Positions 11,462 to 21,589 of a stretch of 53,106 bases of DNA are shown here, piece by piece. The stretch is from Gammaproteobacteria bacterium (GTDB lineage: Bacteria > Pseudomonadota > Gammaproteobacteria > Enterobacterales > Permianibacteraceae). The DNA is taken from contig JACPFT010000025.1 in NCBI GenBank assembly GCA_016182845.1, positions 1 to 53,106 of the forward strand, given 5' to 3'. A model generated the notes under the pieces. That model was given only the letters and a program-made list of their open reading frames with translations. It did not search any database and was not told where the DNA came from. Both the position numbers and the translations under genes were made by a program. Each line of letters opens with the position of its first letter. Positions within the stretch are counted from its first letter, which is position 1.

Positions 11462-11493
11462 GGCGGGAGGCGCCCGACGGCGCGACTCCCGCC
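11462..11493 (-). promoter_or_regulatory. Intercistronic hairpin in the small-protein cassette
   Basis: GGCGGGAG and CTCCCGCC pair across a 16-base GC-rich centre, directly after the stop of the 217-residue gene and just before the next ribosome site. There is no T-tract. It could be an RNA-processing or partial-termination point that sets different expression of the first gene versus the other two. Confidence 0.45.
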
Positions 11494-11501
11494 CCGGTGG
11501 A

Positions 11502-12155
11502 TCAGCGAACCACGGCACGCAACAGCGTGGCGTGACGCTCGGACAGCCGGGCCTGGCTGCTCTGCTGAATCCACTGGCCGTTCTGATACTGAATGGTCTG
11601 CACGGGATTGGTGGTCAGGTCCACGTTAATGGACGGGCTGCTGACGATGCTGATGACCTGCGCATTCTGTACATTGGATTGCAGGAACACGATGACCTGC
11701 TCGACCGGGATGAATTCGGCCGTATTCAGGTTCGGTACCAGCTGGGCGTTGAGCGGCGAGAACATATTGCTGCTGCCATTGACCGATGCGCTCTGGGCCA
11801 GACCGAAGGTCAGCGCCTCGCCGAAATCATTGGTCGTGGCATAGGCATTCGGGTTCTGGGTATAGGGCTGAGGATCGTCGAACATGCCGTTTTCGAAAAT
11901 ATATTCGACGCCCGAGGGCGTGGCGACTTGGGAGAGCTTCTGGATGGTCGCGCCGGATTGGATCTGGGTCTGCGAGGCATACATCGCGTAATCGTCGGTC
12001 CAGCTGATGGAATTGGATTCGAAGGGCTTGACGGCAACCCAGGCGAGCTGCGTCGAGGCCGGGCTGGATTTCATGATGATGAGCTTCTGCCCGGCGGCAT
12101 AAATCGTCGGCAAATCGGCTTGGTTGAACAATACGTTGAGGGTGTAGCTGGACAT
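11502..12155 (-). CDS. Uncharacterised 217-residue protein (cassette gene 1)
   Basis: I do not recognise this family. The protein lacks a signal peptide, membrane segments and cysteines. It is rich in Gln, Asn, Ser and aromatic residues, with stretches such as TLNVLFNQADLPTIYAAGQK, SISWTDDYAMYASQTQIQSG and VIVFLQSNVQNAQVIS. The repeated short hydrophobic strands suggest an all-beta protein. AGGAG lies eight bases before the ATG. Its base composition is visibly less GC-rich than that of the surrounding housekeeping genes. As first gene after the XRE regulator it is the likely main product of the cassette. A sugar-binding, pore-forming or immunity-type role would be guesswork. Confidence 0.8.
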   Translation of the reverse strand: MSSYTLNVLFNQADLPTIYAAGQKLIIMKSSPASTQLAWVAVKPFESNSISWTDDYAMYASQTQIQSGATIQKLSQVATPSGVEYIFENGMFDDPQPYTQNPNAYATTNDFGEALTFGLAQSASVNGSSNMFSPLNAQLVPNLNTAEFIPVEQVIVFLQSNVQNAQVISIVSSPSINVDLTTNPVQTIQYQNGQWIQQSSQARLSERHATLLRAVVR

Positions 12156-12238
12156 TTACATTTCTCCTGTCAGATCGATTGGCTTGAGCGAGATCCAAGC
12201 AAGAGCAAGTATTGGATGCTTACGGCGCGGCCGCCGAA

Positions 12239-12607
12239 TCACATTGGTATCAGTTCAGCCTCATCGGCATTATGGGCTCGCAGATTGGCAACGGCCCCAT
12301 CGGCACGGCTGGCCATTTGCCAATCGGGAGTATGCATCGCATGGTCACGATCACGGGGGATTTCGGTGTGTTCGCCGTCGGTCCGGTAAATTAGCTGCGA
12401 GACTTCGAGTTGATAAAATTTCGCTAATTCCCGCACGCTGCGATAAAGCAATTCCCGGCCGGATTCCGCGCGTTTGATGGTGGCGATTGATAAGCAAATG
12501 CCCTGTTTACGGCAAGCCTGGGCCAGGATTTCCTGGCTGTAACCTCGTTGTTGACGCAAGGATTTCAACACTGCGGTATCGAGTCGTACGCGCCCGTCTT
12601 TGCTCAT
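12239..12607 (-). CDS. XRE-family HTH transcriptional regulator of the small-protein cassette
   Basis: A 122-residue protein with an N-terminal helix-turn-helix (about 12-68; LKSLRQQRGYSQEILAQACR, SIATIKRAESGRELLYRSVR, LAKFYQLE). It has a short hydrophilic C-terminal part (about 75-122) with no recognisable domain. This HTH subtype (SQE-LA-ACR..G...SIATIKRAE) is one I associate with signalling and accessory loci. It is transcribed ahead of the three small-protein genes, 83 bases from the first, and probably controls them and itself. The C-terminus is too short for a known ligand domain. Confidence 0.85.
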   Translation of the reverse strand: MSKDGRVRLDTAVLKSLRQQRGYSQEILAQACRKQGICLSIATIKRAESGRELLYRSVRELAKFYQLEVSQLIYRTDGEHTEIPRDRDHAMHTPDWQMASRADGAVANLRAHNADEAELIPM

Positions 12608-13077
12608 GGTTTTTCCGTTCCAGGATTAGCGAAATGTGGCAAAAGAATTCTCTGCCCGTAGACCGGTGAAAACTCGGTCGGAGCATGAAGTGGCATGCGG
12701 CATGTGCTGCGGCTGGATGACGGGGCGAGCAATACGGTTGGCGCTCTCGGGCTTTCCCCGTGGAGCGCGGGCGAGTCTGTACGGGATGCAGCCTTGGGCA
12801 TCGCGCTATCGCCAGGACCTGCTCGGCCCAGCAAGTATGGCGCGACCTTAAGCGAATGCAAGCATGAAAATGCTATTCAGCTCGGGTGTTCAATAAGTGT
12901 GATGAATTTCGCGAAGGAGGCGTTTGCGAATTTATCCCGGGAATTAACGGCTTGGCGCTCGCATGGCAGTTTTGTGAAGATTTCGTACGAAAACCGTGCG
13001 GAGACGCCGGCATCGAAGCCTAGGCCTTGCCGATGCCCGTGCGAGTCGGTTCGCAGCGGGCGGCAGATAAATAGCCC
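12608..13077. other. 470-bp intergenic region with no supportable gene
   Basis: Open frames exist on both strands, but none has a ribosome site, family motif or codon pattern that convinces me. The stretch about 12845-13000 is AT-richer than its surroundings and contains the 10-base palindrome TTCGTACGAA. It should hold the promoter of the XRE regulator on the minus strand and the untranslated end of mrcA. I see no riboswitch, terminator or small-RNA signature. Confidence 0.5.
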
Positions 13078-15708
13078 TTAGAACGCCTGTTCCTCCAGGG
13101 GCTCCTCCTCCAACTCCGAGGGCGGCTCCTCCGGCAGGACGGCCGGGGGCTGGGCGCCCGGACTTGCCTCCATCGGCAGCGCCGTGCCGGCCGGGTCTGC
13201 ATCGCCGGCAAAGGGATCGGCCGCCTCGATGCTCGTGGGCTCGGCCTCGGTGGGGGCGAAGGGATCCTCGCCGCCACCAGTGGCCAGGGGCTGAAGCTTG
13301 GGGAGATCCTCGCTGCGGAAGATTTCGAAGACGGCGTCCGGATCGCCTTCGCTGGCCAGGCGGCCACTGTGCTTGTTAATGCGCGCCTGGACGATGCCCG
13401 GCGGCTGAGGGAAGTCGTGATCGGGCACGCCCTTGAGCATCTCGGCCATGAAATCCATCCAGATGGGCAAGGCGGCCTTGCCGCCGTACTCACCGGCGCC
13501 CAGCATGCGCCGCTGATCGTCGAAACCGACCCAGACCGTAGCCACCCAGTCCCGGTTATAGCCGGAGAACCAAGCATCGCGGGCGTCGTTGGTGGTGCCG
13601 GTCTTGCCGGCCAGGTCGTGCCGGCCCAGGGCCTTGGCCTTGGTGGCGGTGCCGACGTTGATCACGTCCTCCATGAGGCTGTGCATGATATAGGCATTGC
13701 GCGCCTCGACGACGCGTTTGGCCTGGCTGCCCTCGTCCACCGGCAGCTCCGGGCAGATGGCGATGGCGTCTTCGGCCACTTCCAGGGGCTGACCGGTTTC
13801 CTGGGCCAGTTCCTGCTGCATGGAAGCCTCTTGGTCCTCGGCCAGGCGTTCGGTGACCTCGCATTGCGGGCAGACAATCTTCGGTTCGGCTTCGTAGAGG
13901 ACATTGCCCTCGACGTCCTCGATGCGTCGTACGTAGTAAGGCTCGATCTTGTAGCCGCCGTTGGCGAAGGCGGCGTAGCCGGTGACCACGTGCAAGGGTG
14001 TGATGGTGGGCGTGCCCAGGGACAGGGTCAGGTTGCGCGGCAGGCGCTCCTTGGGGAAGCCGAACTGGCCCAGGTAGTCGATGGCGTAGTCGATGCCGAT
14101 GGCATCCAGGATGCGCACCGACACCACGTTGGTGGAGGCCGGCAGGGCCACGCGCATGCGCGTCGGGCCGCGGAAGCGGTTATTGGAGTTCTGGGGCCGC
14201 CACATGCTCTTGCTGCCCTCGTCCCAGAAGCTGATGGGCGCGTCGTTGATGATGCTGGCCGGGGTGAAGCCCTTGGCGATGGCGGCGCTATAGATGAAGG
14301 GCTTCAGGTTGGATCCGGGCTGGCGCTCGGCCTGGAGCACGCGGTTGAATTTGCTCAGGCTGAAATCGAAGCCGCCCATCATGGCCTCGATGGCGCCATC
14401 CTTGGGATTCAGAGCCACGAAGGCACCCGCCACCGCCGGCACCTGGCCCAGGTTCCACAGACCTTCGGCATCGCGGTAGACGCGCACCAGATCGCCGACG
14501 GCCAGGATTTCCGCCGCTCCGGCCGGCGACTTGCCGACGCCGTCATCGGAGAGATGGCGGCGCGCCCAGGACATGCCGGCCCAGCTCAGGGTGATGCTCT
14601 GGCCATTTCGGCGCAGCAGGGTGGCGTCCCGATCCTGGATGGCGGTGACCACGGCCGGCTCCAGTTCGCCCAAGGCCGAGACGTCCTCCAGCTGGGGTAG
14701 CCAGGCGGCCGGTCCCTGCCCGCTCAGGCGGCGCTCGGCGCCGCGCCAGCCATGGCGCCGGTCATAGCGCACCAGCCCCTGGCGCAGGGCCTGCTGCGCC
14801 GAGGCCTGGGCCTTGGGGCTCAGGGTCGTAATCACGCGGATGCCGGCGTTATAGGCCTGGTCCTTGCCGAGACGCTCCACCACTTCCTGGCGCACGGCCT
14901 CGGCGAAATAGGGGGCGTCCACGCTGGAGCGGCTGCCGTGATAGCTGGCACCTAAGTCGCTGGCGATGGCGGCCTGGTAGGCCGTCCGGTCGATATAGCC
15001 CATGTCCAGCATGCGGCCCAGGACATGGTTGCGCCGGGCGAGTGCCTTAACGGGATTGCTGACGGGATTATGGGTGGACGGGCCCTTGGGTATGCCCGCC
15101 AGCATGGCCAGCTTGGGCAGATCCAGTTGGTCGACGGTCGTGCCGTAATAGACCTGGGCGGCGGCCTGCACGCCGAAGGCCCGGTGGCCGAAGGCGATCT
15201 TGTTCAGGTAGAGCTCCAGGATCTCGTCCTTGGACAGCTCCTGCTCGATGCGCAGCGCTAGGAAGATCTCATAGGCCTTGCGGGTGAAGGTGCGCTCGAA
15301 ACTGAGGAAGAAATTGCGCGCCACCTGCATGGTGATGGTGGAGGCGCCTTCGCGCATGCGCCCCGTGCTCAGGAACTGCAGGCTGATGCGCGCCAGACCC
15401 GCCAGATCGACGCCGGCATGCTCGTAGAAGCGCTGATCCTCGGTAGCCAGCACCGCCTGAATCAGCGGCTTGGGCACATGCTTCATCTTCAAAGGGATAC
15501 GGCGGATCTCGCCAAATTCGGCGATCAGCTGGCCATCGGCGGCCTGCACCTGCATGGGCGTCTGCAGCTTGACCTCGCGCAGTGCCTCCACGGTCGGGAG
15601 CTGGGGACCGACGTAGAGATAAGCGCCGAGGAAGCCCAGAACGAGCACGGAGGACAGGAAAAGACCGGCTTTGAAGGCAAAGCCCAGGAGACGTCCTAGC
15701 AGTTTCAT
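13078..15708 (-). CDS. mrcA: Penicillin-binding protein 1A (glycosyltransferase/transpeptidase)
   Basis: A bifunctional peptidoglycan synthase, 876 residues, anchored by one N-terminal membrane segment (about 8-32). The GT51 domain (about 55-230) carries the catalytic Glu90 in ATEDQRFYEHAG. The transpeptidase domain has the active-site Ser466 in PGSNLKPF and the KTGTT box at 702-706. Between them in the primary sequence, residues about 610-655 form an acidic insertion with Cys613, Cys616 and Cys652, which is unusual. The C-terminus is a long Pro/Glu-rich tail. The start is the ATG preceded by AGGG; upstream in-frame starts would ruin the membrane anchor. It is divergent from pilM, an arrangement conserved in many gammaproteobacteria and often annotated ponA. 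Confidence 0.95.
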   Translation of the reverse strand: MKLLGRLLGFAFKAGLFLSSVLVLGFLGAYLYVGPQLPTVEALREVKLQTPMQVQAADGQLIAEFGEIRRIPLKMKHVPKPLIQAVLATEDQRFYEHAGVDLAGLARISLQFLSTGRMREGASTITMQVARNFFLSFERTFTRKAYEIFLALRIEQELSKDEILELYLNKIAFGHRAFGVQAAAQVYYGTTVDQLDLPKLAMLAGIPKGPSTHNPVSNPVKALARRNHVLGRMLDMGYIDRTAYQAAIASDLGASYHGSRSSVDAPYFAEAVRQEVVERLGKDQAYNAGIRVITTLSPKAQASAQQALRQGLVRYDRRHGWRGAERRLSGQGPAAWLPQLEDVSALGELEPAVVTAIQDRDATLLRRNGQSITLSWAGMSWARRHLSDDGVGKSPAGAAEILAVGDLVRVYRDAEGLWNLGQVPAVAGAFVALNPKDGAIEAMMGGFDFSLSKFNRVLQAERQPGSNLKPFIYSAAIAKGFTPASIINDAPISFWDEGSKSMWRPQNSNNRFRGPTRMRVALPASTNVVSVRILDAIGIDYAIDYLGQFGFPKERLPRNLTLSLGTPTITPLHVVTGYAAFANGGYKIEPYYVRRIEDVEGNVLYEAEPKIVCPQCEVTERLAEDQEASMQQELAQETGQPLEVAEDAIAICPELPVDEGSQAKRVVEARNAYIMHSLMEDVINVGTATKAKALGRHDLAGKTGTTNDARDAWFSGYNRDWVATVWVGFDDQRRMLGAGEYGGKAALPIWMDFMAEMLKGVPDHDFPQPPGIVQARINKHSGRLASEGDPDAVFEIFRSEDLPKLQPLATGGGEDPFAPTEAEPTSIEAADPFAGDADPAGTALPMEASPGAQPPAVLPEEPPSELEEEPLEEQAF

Positions 15709-15894
15709 GAAGCCCTGACTATAACTAGCCTTACACCAGCCGCCGCAGCGACACGAAGAACGCGCCGAGTCCGCCGGAAACACCCCGCCAGGAGGCTTTC
15801 CGGGCCCATCGGAAGCACAGCGCGAAGTATACCGGGCCAGCCTTTCGAGCCAGGGAACTTTTTGCAAAAAAGGTGAAGTGAGCCATAGTTAAGG

Positions 15895-15923
15895 CTGGCA
15901 TTTAATGTTAAAACGCATATATT
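15895..15923 (+). promoter_or_regulatory. Candidate sigma-70 promoter of the pilMNOPQ operon
   Basis: CTGGCA (15895-15900), 17 bases, TATATT (15918-15923), giving a leader of about 30 bases with GGGA before the pilM ATG. It lies in a 250-bp divergent region shared with mrcA. On the other strand a good -10 (TATACT, complement of 15826-15831) may serve mrcA. Confidence 0.5.
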
Positions 15924-15931
15924 CATCGTAA

Positions 15932-17025
<1,094 letters not shown>

Positions 17026-17026
<1 letters not shown>

Positions 17027-17667
17027 TGGCAAGAATCAACCTACTGCCGTGGCGCGAGGAATTACGCAAACAGCGCCAAACCGAGTTCGGCTACATGATG
17101 CTGGGGGCCGCGGTGGCCGCCGTGGCCTTGGTCTATTTCGTGATCTCTTACTATGACGGACAGATTGCCGATCAAGAAGGGCGTAATGCGCTGATCCAGG
17201 CCGAGATCGTCAAACTGGACAAGCAGATCGCCGAGATCAAGGAATTGGAGAAGAAGAAGCAGGAGCTCGTGACCCGCATCGAAATCATCCAGAACCTGCA
17301 GCTGAGCCGACCCTTGGTGGTGCGCCTGTTCGACACCTTGCCGCGCACGCTCCCCGACGGCGTCTATCTGACCGAGCTCAGTCGGACCGGCTCTGCCCTG
17401 GCCATGAAGGGCAAGACCGAGTCCAATAATCGCGTGTCCAAGTTCATGCGCAATATCGATGACTCGACCTGGCTGGGCTCCCCGGTGCTGGAAGCCATCA
17501 CGGCGGAAAAGAGTACGGGTCAGGCCAGCTCGCAATTCTTGATGAAGGCCCAGCAAATCCTTCCGAAACCTGCTGGCGGTGCCGAAACTGTTGACGAAAA
17601 TGTCAAAAAGCCTAAAAAGAGCGCCAATCCAGCTAAACGGGCGAAGCCCGTCAAAGGAGGCGCGTGA
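17026..17667 (+). CDS. pilN: PilN, type IV pilus inner-membrane assembly protein
   Basis: A 213-residue bitopic protein. The N-terminal ARINLLPWREE motif (2-12) is the signature peptide that binds PilM. A membrane helix follows (about 24-46), then a coiled coil (about 55-95) and a periplasmic ferredoxin-like domain that pairs with PilO. The C-terminal Lys/Pro-rich tail is a little longer than usual. The stop overlaps the pilO start, again as TGATG. Confidence 0.97.
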
Positions 17668-18272
17668 TGAGTGATTTCGCCAGCCAGGTTCGAGAGCTCA
17701 ATAACCTGGATATGTCCAACCCGGGCGATTGGCCCATGCTGGCCAAGGCCCTGGCCAGCGCCCTGGTCATCGCAGTTCTGAGCTTTTTCGGGATTTATTA
17801 CTGGGTCTTCGATCTGCAGGACCAACTGGTCCAGGTGCAGGGCAAGGAAACCGAGCTGCGCCAGGAGTTTGAGAGCAAGCAGGCGAAGGCTGCCAATCTG
17901 GAAGACTATCGCAAGCAGATGGCCGTGATGCAGGAATCCTTCGGCGCCTTGCTGCGCCAGCTGCCCAAGAGTACGGAAGTGCCTGGCCTGGTGGACGACA
18001 TCACCTTTGCGGGCACAGGCAGCGGCTTGAAATTCAATCAGATAAAATTGGAGAAGGAGCGTAAGGCCGAGTTCTACACGGAACAGCCCATCAGCATCGA
18101 AGTCACGGGTTCCTATCACCAATTCGGTGAATTCGTGAGCAAGATTTCCGGGCTGCCCCGTATCGTGACCGTCCATGACTTCACGTTGGCCAGTCCCGCC
18201 TCGACAAAGGATGACATGGTATTCCGCGCGACCGCCAAAACCTACCGTTACGACAGCGAGGAGGGCAAATGA
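17667..18272 (+). CDS. pilO: PilO, type IV pilus inner-membrane assembly protein
   Basis: A 201-residue partner of PilN: short cytoplasmic segment, membrane helix (about 28-50), coiled coil (LQDQLVQVQGKETELRQEFE) and a periplasmic domain (about 105-200). PilN-PilO heterodimers link PilM to the lipoprotein PilP. I prefer the ATG spaced six bases from AAGGAGG; a GTG three bases upstream is also in frame. Its stop overlaps the pilP start by four bases. Confidence 0.96.
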   Translation: MSDFASQVRELNNLDMSNPGDWPMLAKALASALVIAVLSFFGIYYWVFDLQDQLVQVQGKETELRQEFESKQAKAANLEDYRKQMAVMQESFGALLRQLPKSTEVPGLVDDITFAGTGSGLKFNQIKLEKERKAEFYTEQPISIEVTGSYHQFGEFVSKISGLPRIVTVHDFTLASPASTKDDMVFRATAKTYRYDSEEGK

Positions 18273-18802
18273 ACCAATTGCGTAAGCTGCTCCCGCTAGT
18301 GGTGCTCACCGGCTTTCTCCTTGCGGGCTGCGGCGGAGACAATGACGATCTTCAGGCCTATATCGCCCAGGTGAATGGGCGGCCGGCCGGTAAAATTCCA
18401 CCCCTGCCGGAGATCAAGCCCTATGAGGCCTTCCTCTATGGGGCGGCCGAGCTGCGGGATCCCTTTATCAAGGCCACGCCGGCCGCGGAGGCCGAGTTGC
18501 TGACCGCCAAGGACTGCTTTGCGCCCGATCCCAATCGCCGCAAGGAAGATCTGGAGCGCTTCGGCCTGGATAGCTTGAAGATGGTGGGGACCCTGGGTCG
18601 GGACGCGCTGTTGTTCGCCTTGATACGCAACGAGGCCGATGGCTCGATTTATCGTTTGCAGCCCGGGAACTACCTGGGGCTGAATTACGGGCATATCACC
18701 AAGATAACCGACAATCAGGTCGAAATGACGGAAATCGTTCCGGATGGCCTGGGTTGTTTTATGGAGCGCCCCACCACCCTGGCGCTGGAAGTCCAGGAAT
18801 AA
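18269..18802 (+). CDS. pilP: PilP, type IV pilus lipoprotein
   Basis: A 177-residue inner-membrane lipoprotein with lipobox LLAGC (Cys22) after a short signal. An extended region (about 30-80) would lie along PilN/PilO, and a C-terminal beta domain (about 95-170) contacts the PilQ secretin. The block RDPF (about 65) and LRLQPGNYLGLNYG-like pattern are typical. It bridges the inner-membrane complex to the outer-membrane pore. Confidence 0.96.
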   Translation: MNQLRKLLPLVVLTGFLLAGCGGDNDDLQAYIAQVNGRPAGKIPPLPEIKPYEAFLYGAAELRDPFIKATPAAEAELLTAKDCFAPDPNRRKEDLERFGLDSLKMVGTLGRDALLFALIRNEADGSIYRLQPGNYLGLNYGHITKITDNQVEMTEIVPDGLGCFMERPTTLALEVQE

Positions 18803-18818
18803 GGGCAGGAGTGACACG

Positions 18819-20945
18819 ATGATGAAGAATCTGGGCCGTACGAATCAATCCAAGAAGGGCCTGATGACATCCCCGAGCCGTTTGTCGGCGCTCGGTTTTT
18901 CCGCCCTGGTGGCCCTGGCGCTGCCAGGTCTGGCCTGGTCGGCGGAAAAGCTTCAGGACATTGATTACAACATCCTGCCCGGCGACAAGGTCGAGGTTCG
19001 CTTGGTCATGAGCGGTCCCGTGGCCGAACCTCGGCAATTCACGACGGATAATCCAGCGCGTATCGCCCTGGATTTTGAAGGCGTGTCCACTGCCCTTGCC
19101 AGCAAAAACGTCAGCATAGGCACCGGCGTCGCCCGTAGCGTGACGGCGGTCGAGGCTCAGGGACGCACCCGCGTGGTCTTGAACCTGCTGCAGCTCGTGC
19201 CCTATGACGTGCGCACGGCCGGCAATGAAATCGTCGTGGCGCTGGGCGCCTCCAAGACCAGTGCCGTAAGCCAGGCGGTCAGCGCCGCCCCGGCGGCGGA
19301 TGCTGGCGCTCCGGCCATGCCGAGTTCAGCCTCGGGTGCCATTTCCGGTGTCGATTTCCGCCGTGGCGACAAGGGCGAGGCGCGAGTCGTCGTGCAACTG
19401 GCCGATCCCGCGACCCAGGTCGATCTGCGCCAGGAAGGCCGCACGGTGATCGCCGACTTCATGCAGGCCGACATCGCCGATGAGCTGATCCGGAAGCTGG
19501 ACGTGGTGGATTTCGCCACGCCGGCGCGGACCGTGGAAACTTCCCGACACGGGGACAAGGTTCGCTTTAGTATCGAGGGTGGCGATGATTTCGAATACCT
19601 GGCCTACCAGGCCGACAACAGCTTCACCATCGAACTGAGGCCCCTGACTCCGGAAGAAGTAGAGAAGCGAAAAAAGGACAAGTTTGCCTATTCTGGTGAA
19701 CGCATGTCCTTGAATTTCCAGAATATCGAAGTGCGTTCCGTGCTTCAGCTCATCGCCGACTTCACCGGTTTGAACATGGTGACCTCGGATACGGTGGGCG
19801 GCAACATCACCCTGCGCCTGCAAAACGTGCCCTGGGACCAGGCCCTGGACATCATTCTCAAGACCAGGGGTCTCGACAAGCGCCAGAGCGGCAATGTGCT
19901 CCTGGTCGCCCCTGCCGAGGAGATCGCGGCGCGCGAGAAGCTGGAACTGCAGAACGAGGTTCAGCAGGAGAAGCTTTCGCTTTTGCGCACCGAGTATGTC
20001 CAGGTCAATTACGCCAAGGCTTCGGATCTGGCGAACTTGCTCAAACAGGCCTCGGCTTCCGCCGGCGAGGCCGGGAACTCCCTTCTGTCCGAGCGCGGCA
20101 GCGTGACCGTGGACGAGCGTACTAACACCCTTCTGGTGCAGGATACCTCGGGCAAGCTCGAAGAGATCCGTGGCCTGGTTCGCCGCCTTGATGTGCCGGT
20201 ACGCCAGGTCTTGATCGAATCCCGTATCGTCAATGCCAGCAACACCGCCAAGGAGGACCTGGGCGTGCGCTTCGGTGTTTCGGATCAGGGAAGCCAGGTT
20301 GGCGTTGCGGGGAGCCTGACGGGGGCCGAGGCGATGCGCAATACCGGCACCTCGACTGCTAGCGACCGCCTGAATGTCAATCTGCCGACCTCGGGAGCGG
20401 CCGGCAGCATCGGCTTCAATATCGCCCGCCTCACCGACGGCACGATCCTGGATCTGGAGCTTTCGGCCTTGGAAAGCGAAGGTCGCGGCGAGATTATCGC
20501 CAGCCCGCGCCTGATGACCGCCAACCAGCGCGAGGCCTATATCGAGTCCGGCGAGGAAATCCCTTACCGGGAAGCGACATCTTCCGGCGCGGCCTCGGTG
20601 TCTTTCAAGAAGGCCGTGCTGTCCCTCAAGGTCAAGCCGCAGATCACGCCCGATGAGCGCGTCATCATGGATCTGACGGTGAACCAGGACCGGCGCGGCG
20701 TGGTAACCGATGGCATTCCGGCCATCGATACCCGCGAGATCGGCACCCAGGTGCTGGTGGACAATGGCCAGACCGTGGTACTGGGCGGCATCTTCGAGCA
20801 GACCAAGACAATGGATAAGACCAAGGTCCCGGTACTGGGCGATCTGCCGGCGGTGGGCTGGTTGTTCCGCCGCACCAACGAGGTGGACAACAAAACCGAG
20901 CTGCTGATCTTTGTCACCCCGAAGATCGTCAAGGAAGCCCTGTAA
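18819..20945 (+). CDS. pilQ: PilQ, type IV pilus secretin
   Basis: Outer-membrane gated channel through which the pilus exits. The 708-residue protein has a signal peptide (about 15-42, ending AWS-A), two AMIN domains that bind peptidoglycan (about 45-140 and 175-275), an STN/N0 domain (about 300-365; ISLNFQNIEVRSVLQLIADF-like), N1 (about 390-480), and a secretin domain (about 500-705; VPVLGDLPAVGWLFR, ELLIFVTPKIV). Two adjacent ATGs follow GCAGGAG; the first is used. An intrinsic terminator follows the gene, ending the pil operon. Confidence 0.97.
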   Translation: MMKNLGRTNQSKKGLMTSPSRLSALGFSALVALALPGLAWSAEKLQDIDYNILPGDKVEVRLVMSGPVAEPRQFTTDNPARIALDFEGVSTALASKNVSIGTGVARSVTAVEAQGRTRVVLNLLQLVPYDVRTAGNEIVVALGASKTSAVSQAVSAAPAADAGAPAMPSSASGAISGVDFRRGDKGEARVVVQLADPATQVDLRQEGRTVIADFMQADIADELIRKLDVVDFATPARTVETSRHGDKVRFSIEGGDDFEYLAYQADNSFTIELRPLTPEEVEKRKKDKFAYSGERMSLNFQNIEVRSVLQLIADFTGLNMVTSDTVGGNITLRLQNVPWDQALDIILKTRGLDKRQSGNVLLVAPAEEIAAREKLELQNEVQQEKLSLLRTEYVQVNYAKASDLANLLKQASASAGEAGNSLLSERGSVTVDERTNTLLVQDTSGKLEEIRGLVRRLDVPVRQVLIESRIVNASNTAKEDLGVRFGVSDQGSQVGVAGSLTGAEAMRNTGTSTASDRLNVNLPTSGAAGSIGFNIARLTDGTILDLELSALESEGRGEIIASPRLMTANQREAYIESGEEIPYREATSSGAASVSFKKAVLSLKVKPQITPDERVIMDLTVNQDRRGVVTDGIPAIDTREIGTQVLVDNGQTVVLGGIFEQTKTMDKTKVPVLGDLPAVGWLFRRTNEVDNKTELLIFVTPKIVKEAL

Positions 20946-21003
20946 GTCGGTTCTAAGCCCCGGCGGAATTCGTTCTGCCCAAGCGCGGGACCTAGGTGAT
21001 AGA

Positions 21004-21036
21004 CTCGGCGAGATCATTCTCGCCGAGTTTGTTTTT
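21004..21036 (+). terminator. Intrinsic terminator between pilQ and aroK
   Basis: CTCGGCGAG, loop ATCATT, CTCGCCGAG, then a T-rich run (TTTGTTTTT). It ends only 10 bases before the aroK GTG start, and its tail merges with the aroK ribosome site. It could therefore also act as an attenuator or translational gate in the aroK leader. Confidence 0.85.
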
Positions 21037-21046
21037 AGGGTCGTCC

Positions 21047-21589
21047 GTGGAATTCTCCCCCCGCTGCAATCTATTCCTGGTCGGCCCCATGGGGGCGGGC
21101 AAGAGCACCATAGGCCGCCAGCTCGCCGAGCTGATGCACCGGCCCTTTTTCGACACCGACAAGGCCATCGAGGAGCGCACCGGCGCCGCCATCAGCTGGA
21201 TCTTCGAGCTGGAGGGCGAGCCGGGTTTCCGCTTGCGCGAACAGCGCATCGTCGACGAGTTGACCGCCCTGGAGGGCGTGGTCCTGGCCACCGGCGGTGG
21301 CGCCATCCTTGACCCGGCCAATCGCCGCTGCCTGGCCGGACGGGGCTTCGTGGTCTATCTCAAGGTCTCCATCGAGCAACAGCTGGAGCGCACGCGCCGG
21401 GATCGGACCCGACCCCTCTTGCAGACCCCCGATCCGGAGGCGCGCCTCCTGGAGTTGATCCGCCAGCGCGAACCCCTGTACCGGGAAGTGGCCGATCTGA
21501 CCGTCAACACCAACGGCCGCTCGGTCAAGGCCGTGGCCCTGGACATCCTGCGTCATCTCGATACCGAATCCCTGAGTCGCCATGATTGA
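21047..21589 (+). CDS. aroK: Shikimate kinase
   Basis: Phosphorylates shikimate in the chorismate pathway. The 180-residue protein shows Walker A GPMGAGKS (13-20), the shikimate-binding Asp in [10 protein letters not shown], the GGGA loop in LATGGGAIL, and the lid arginines in [10 protein letters not shown] choose the GTG start, which has AGGG six bases upstream and gives a normal N-terminus ([13 protein letters not shown]). An upstream ATG would translate the terminator hairpin. It overlaps aroB by eight bases. Confidence 0.94.
   Translation: MEFSPRCNLFLVGPMGAGKSTIGRQLAELMHRPFFDTDKAIEERTGAAISWIFELEGEPGFRLREQRIVDELTALEGVVLATGGGAILDPANRRCLAGRGFVVYLKVSIEQQLERTRRDRTRPLLQTPDPEARLLELIRQREPLYREVADLTVNTNGRSVKAVALDILRHLDTESLSRHD

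Noticed and set aside
12695-13081. Plus-strand open frame in the gap before mrcA
   Set aside because: Starts without a ribosome site, crosses composition changes, and shows no recognisable motif; reported as gap instead.
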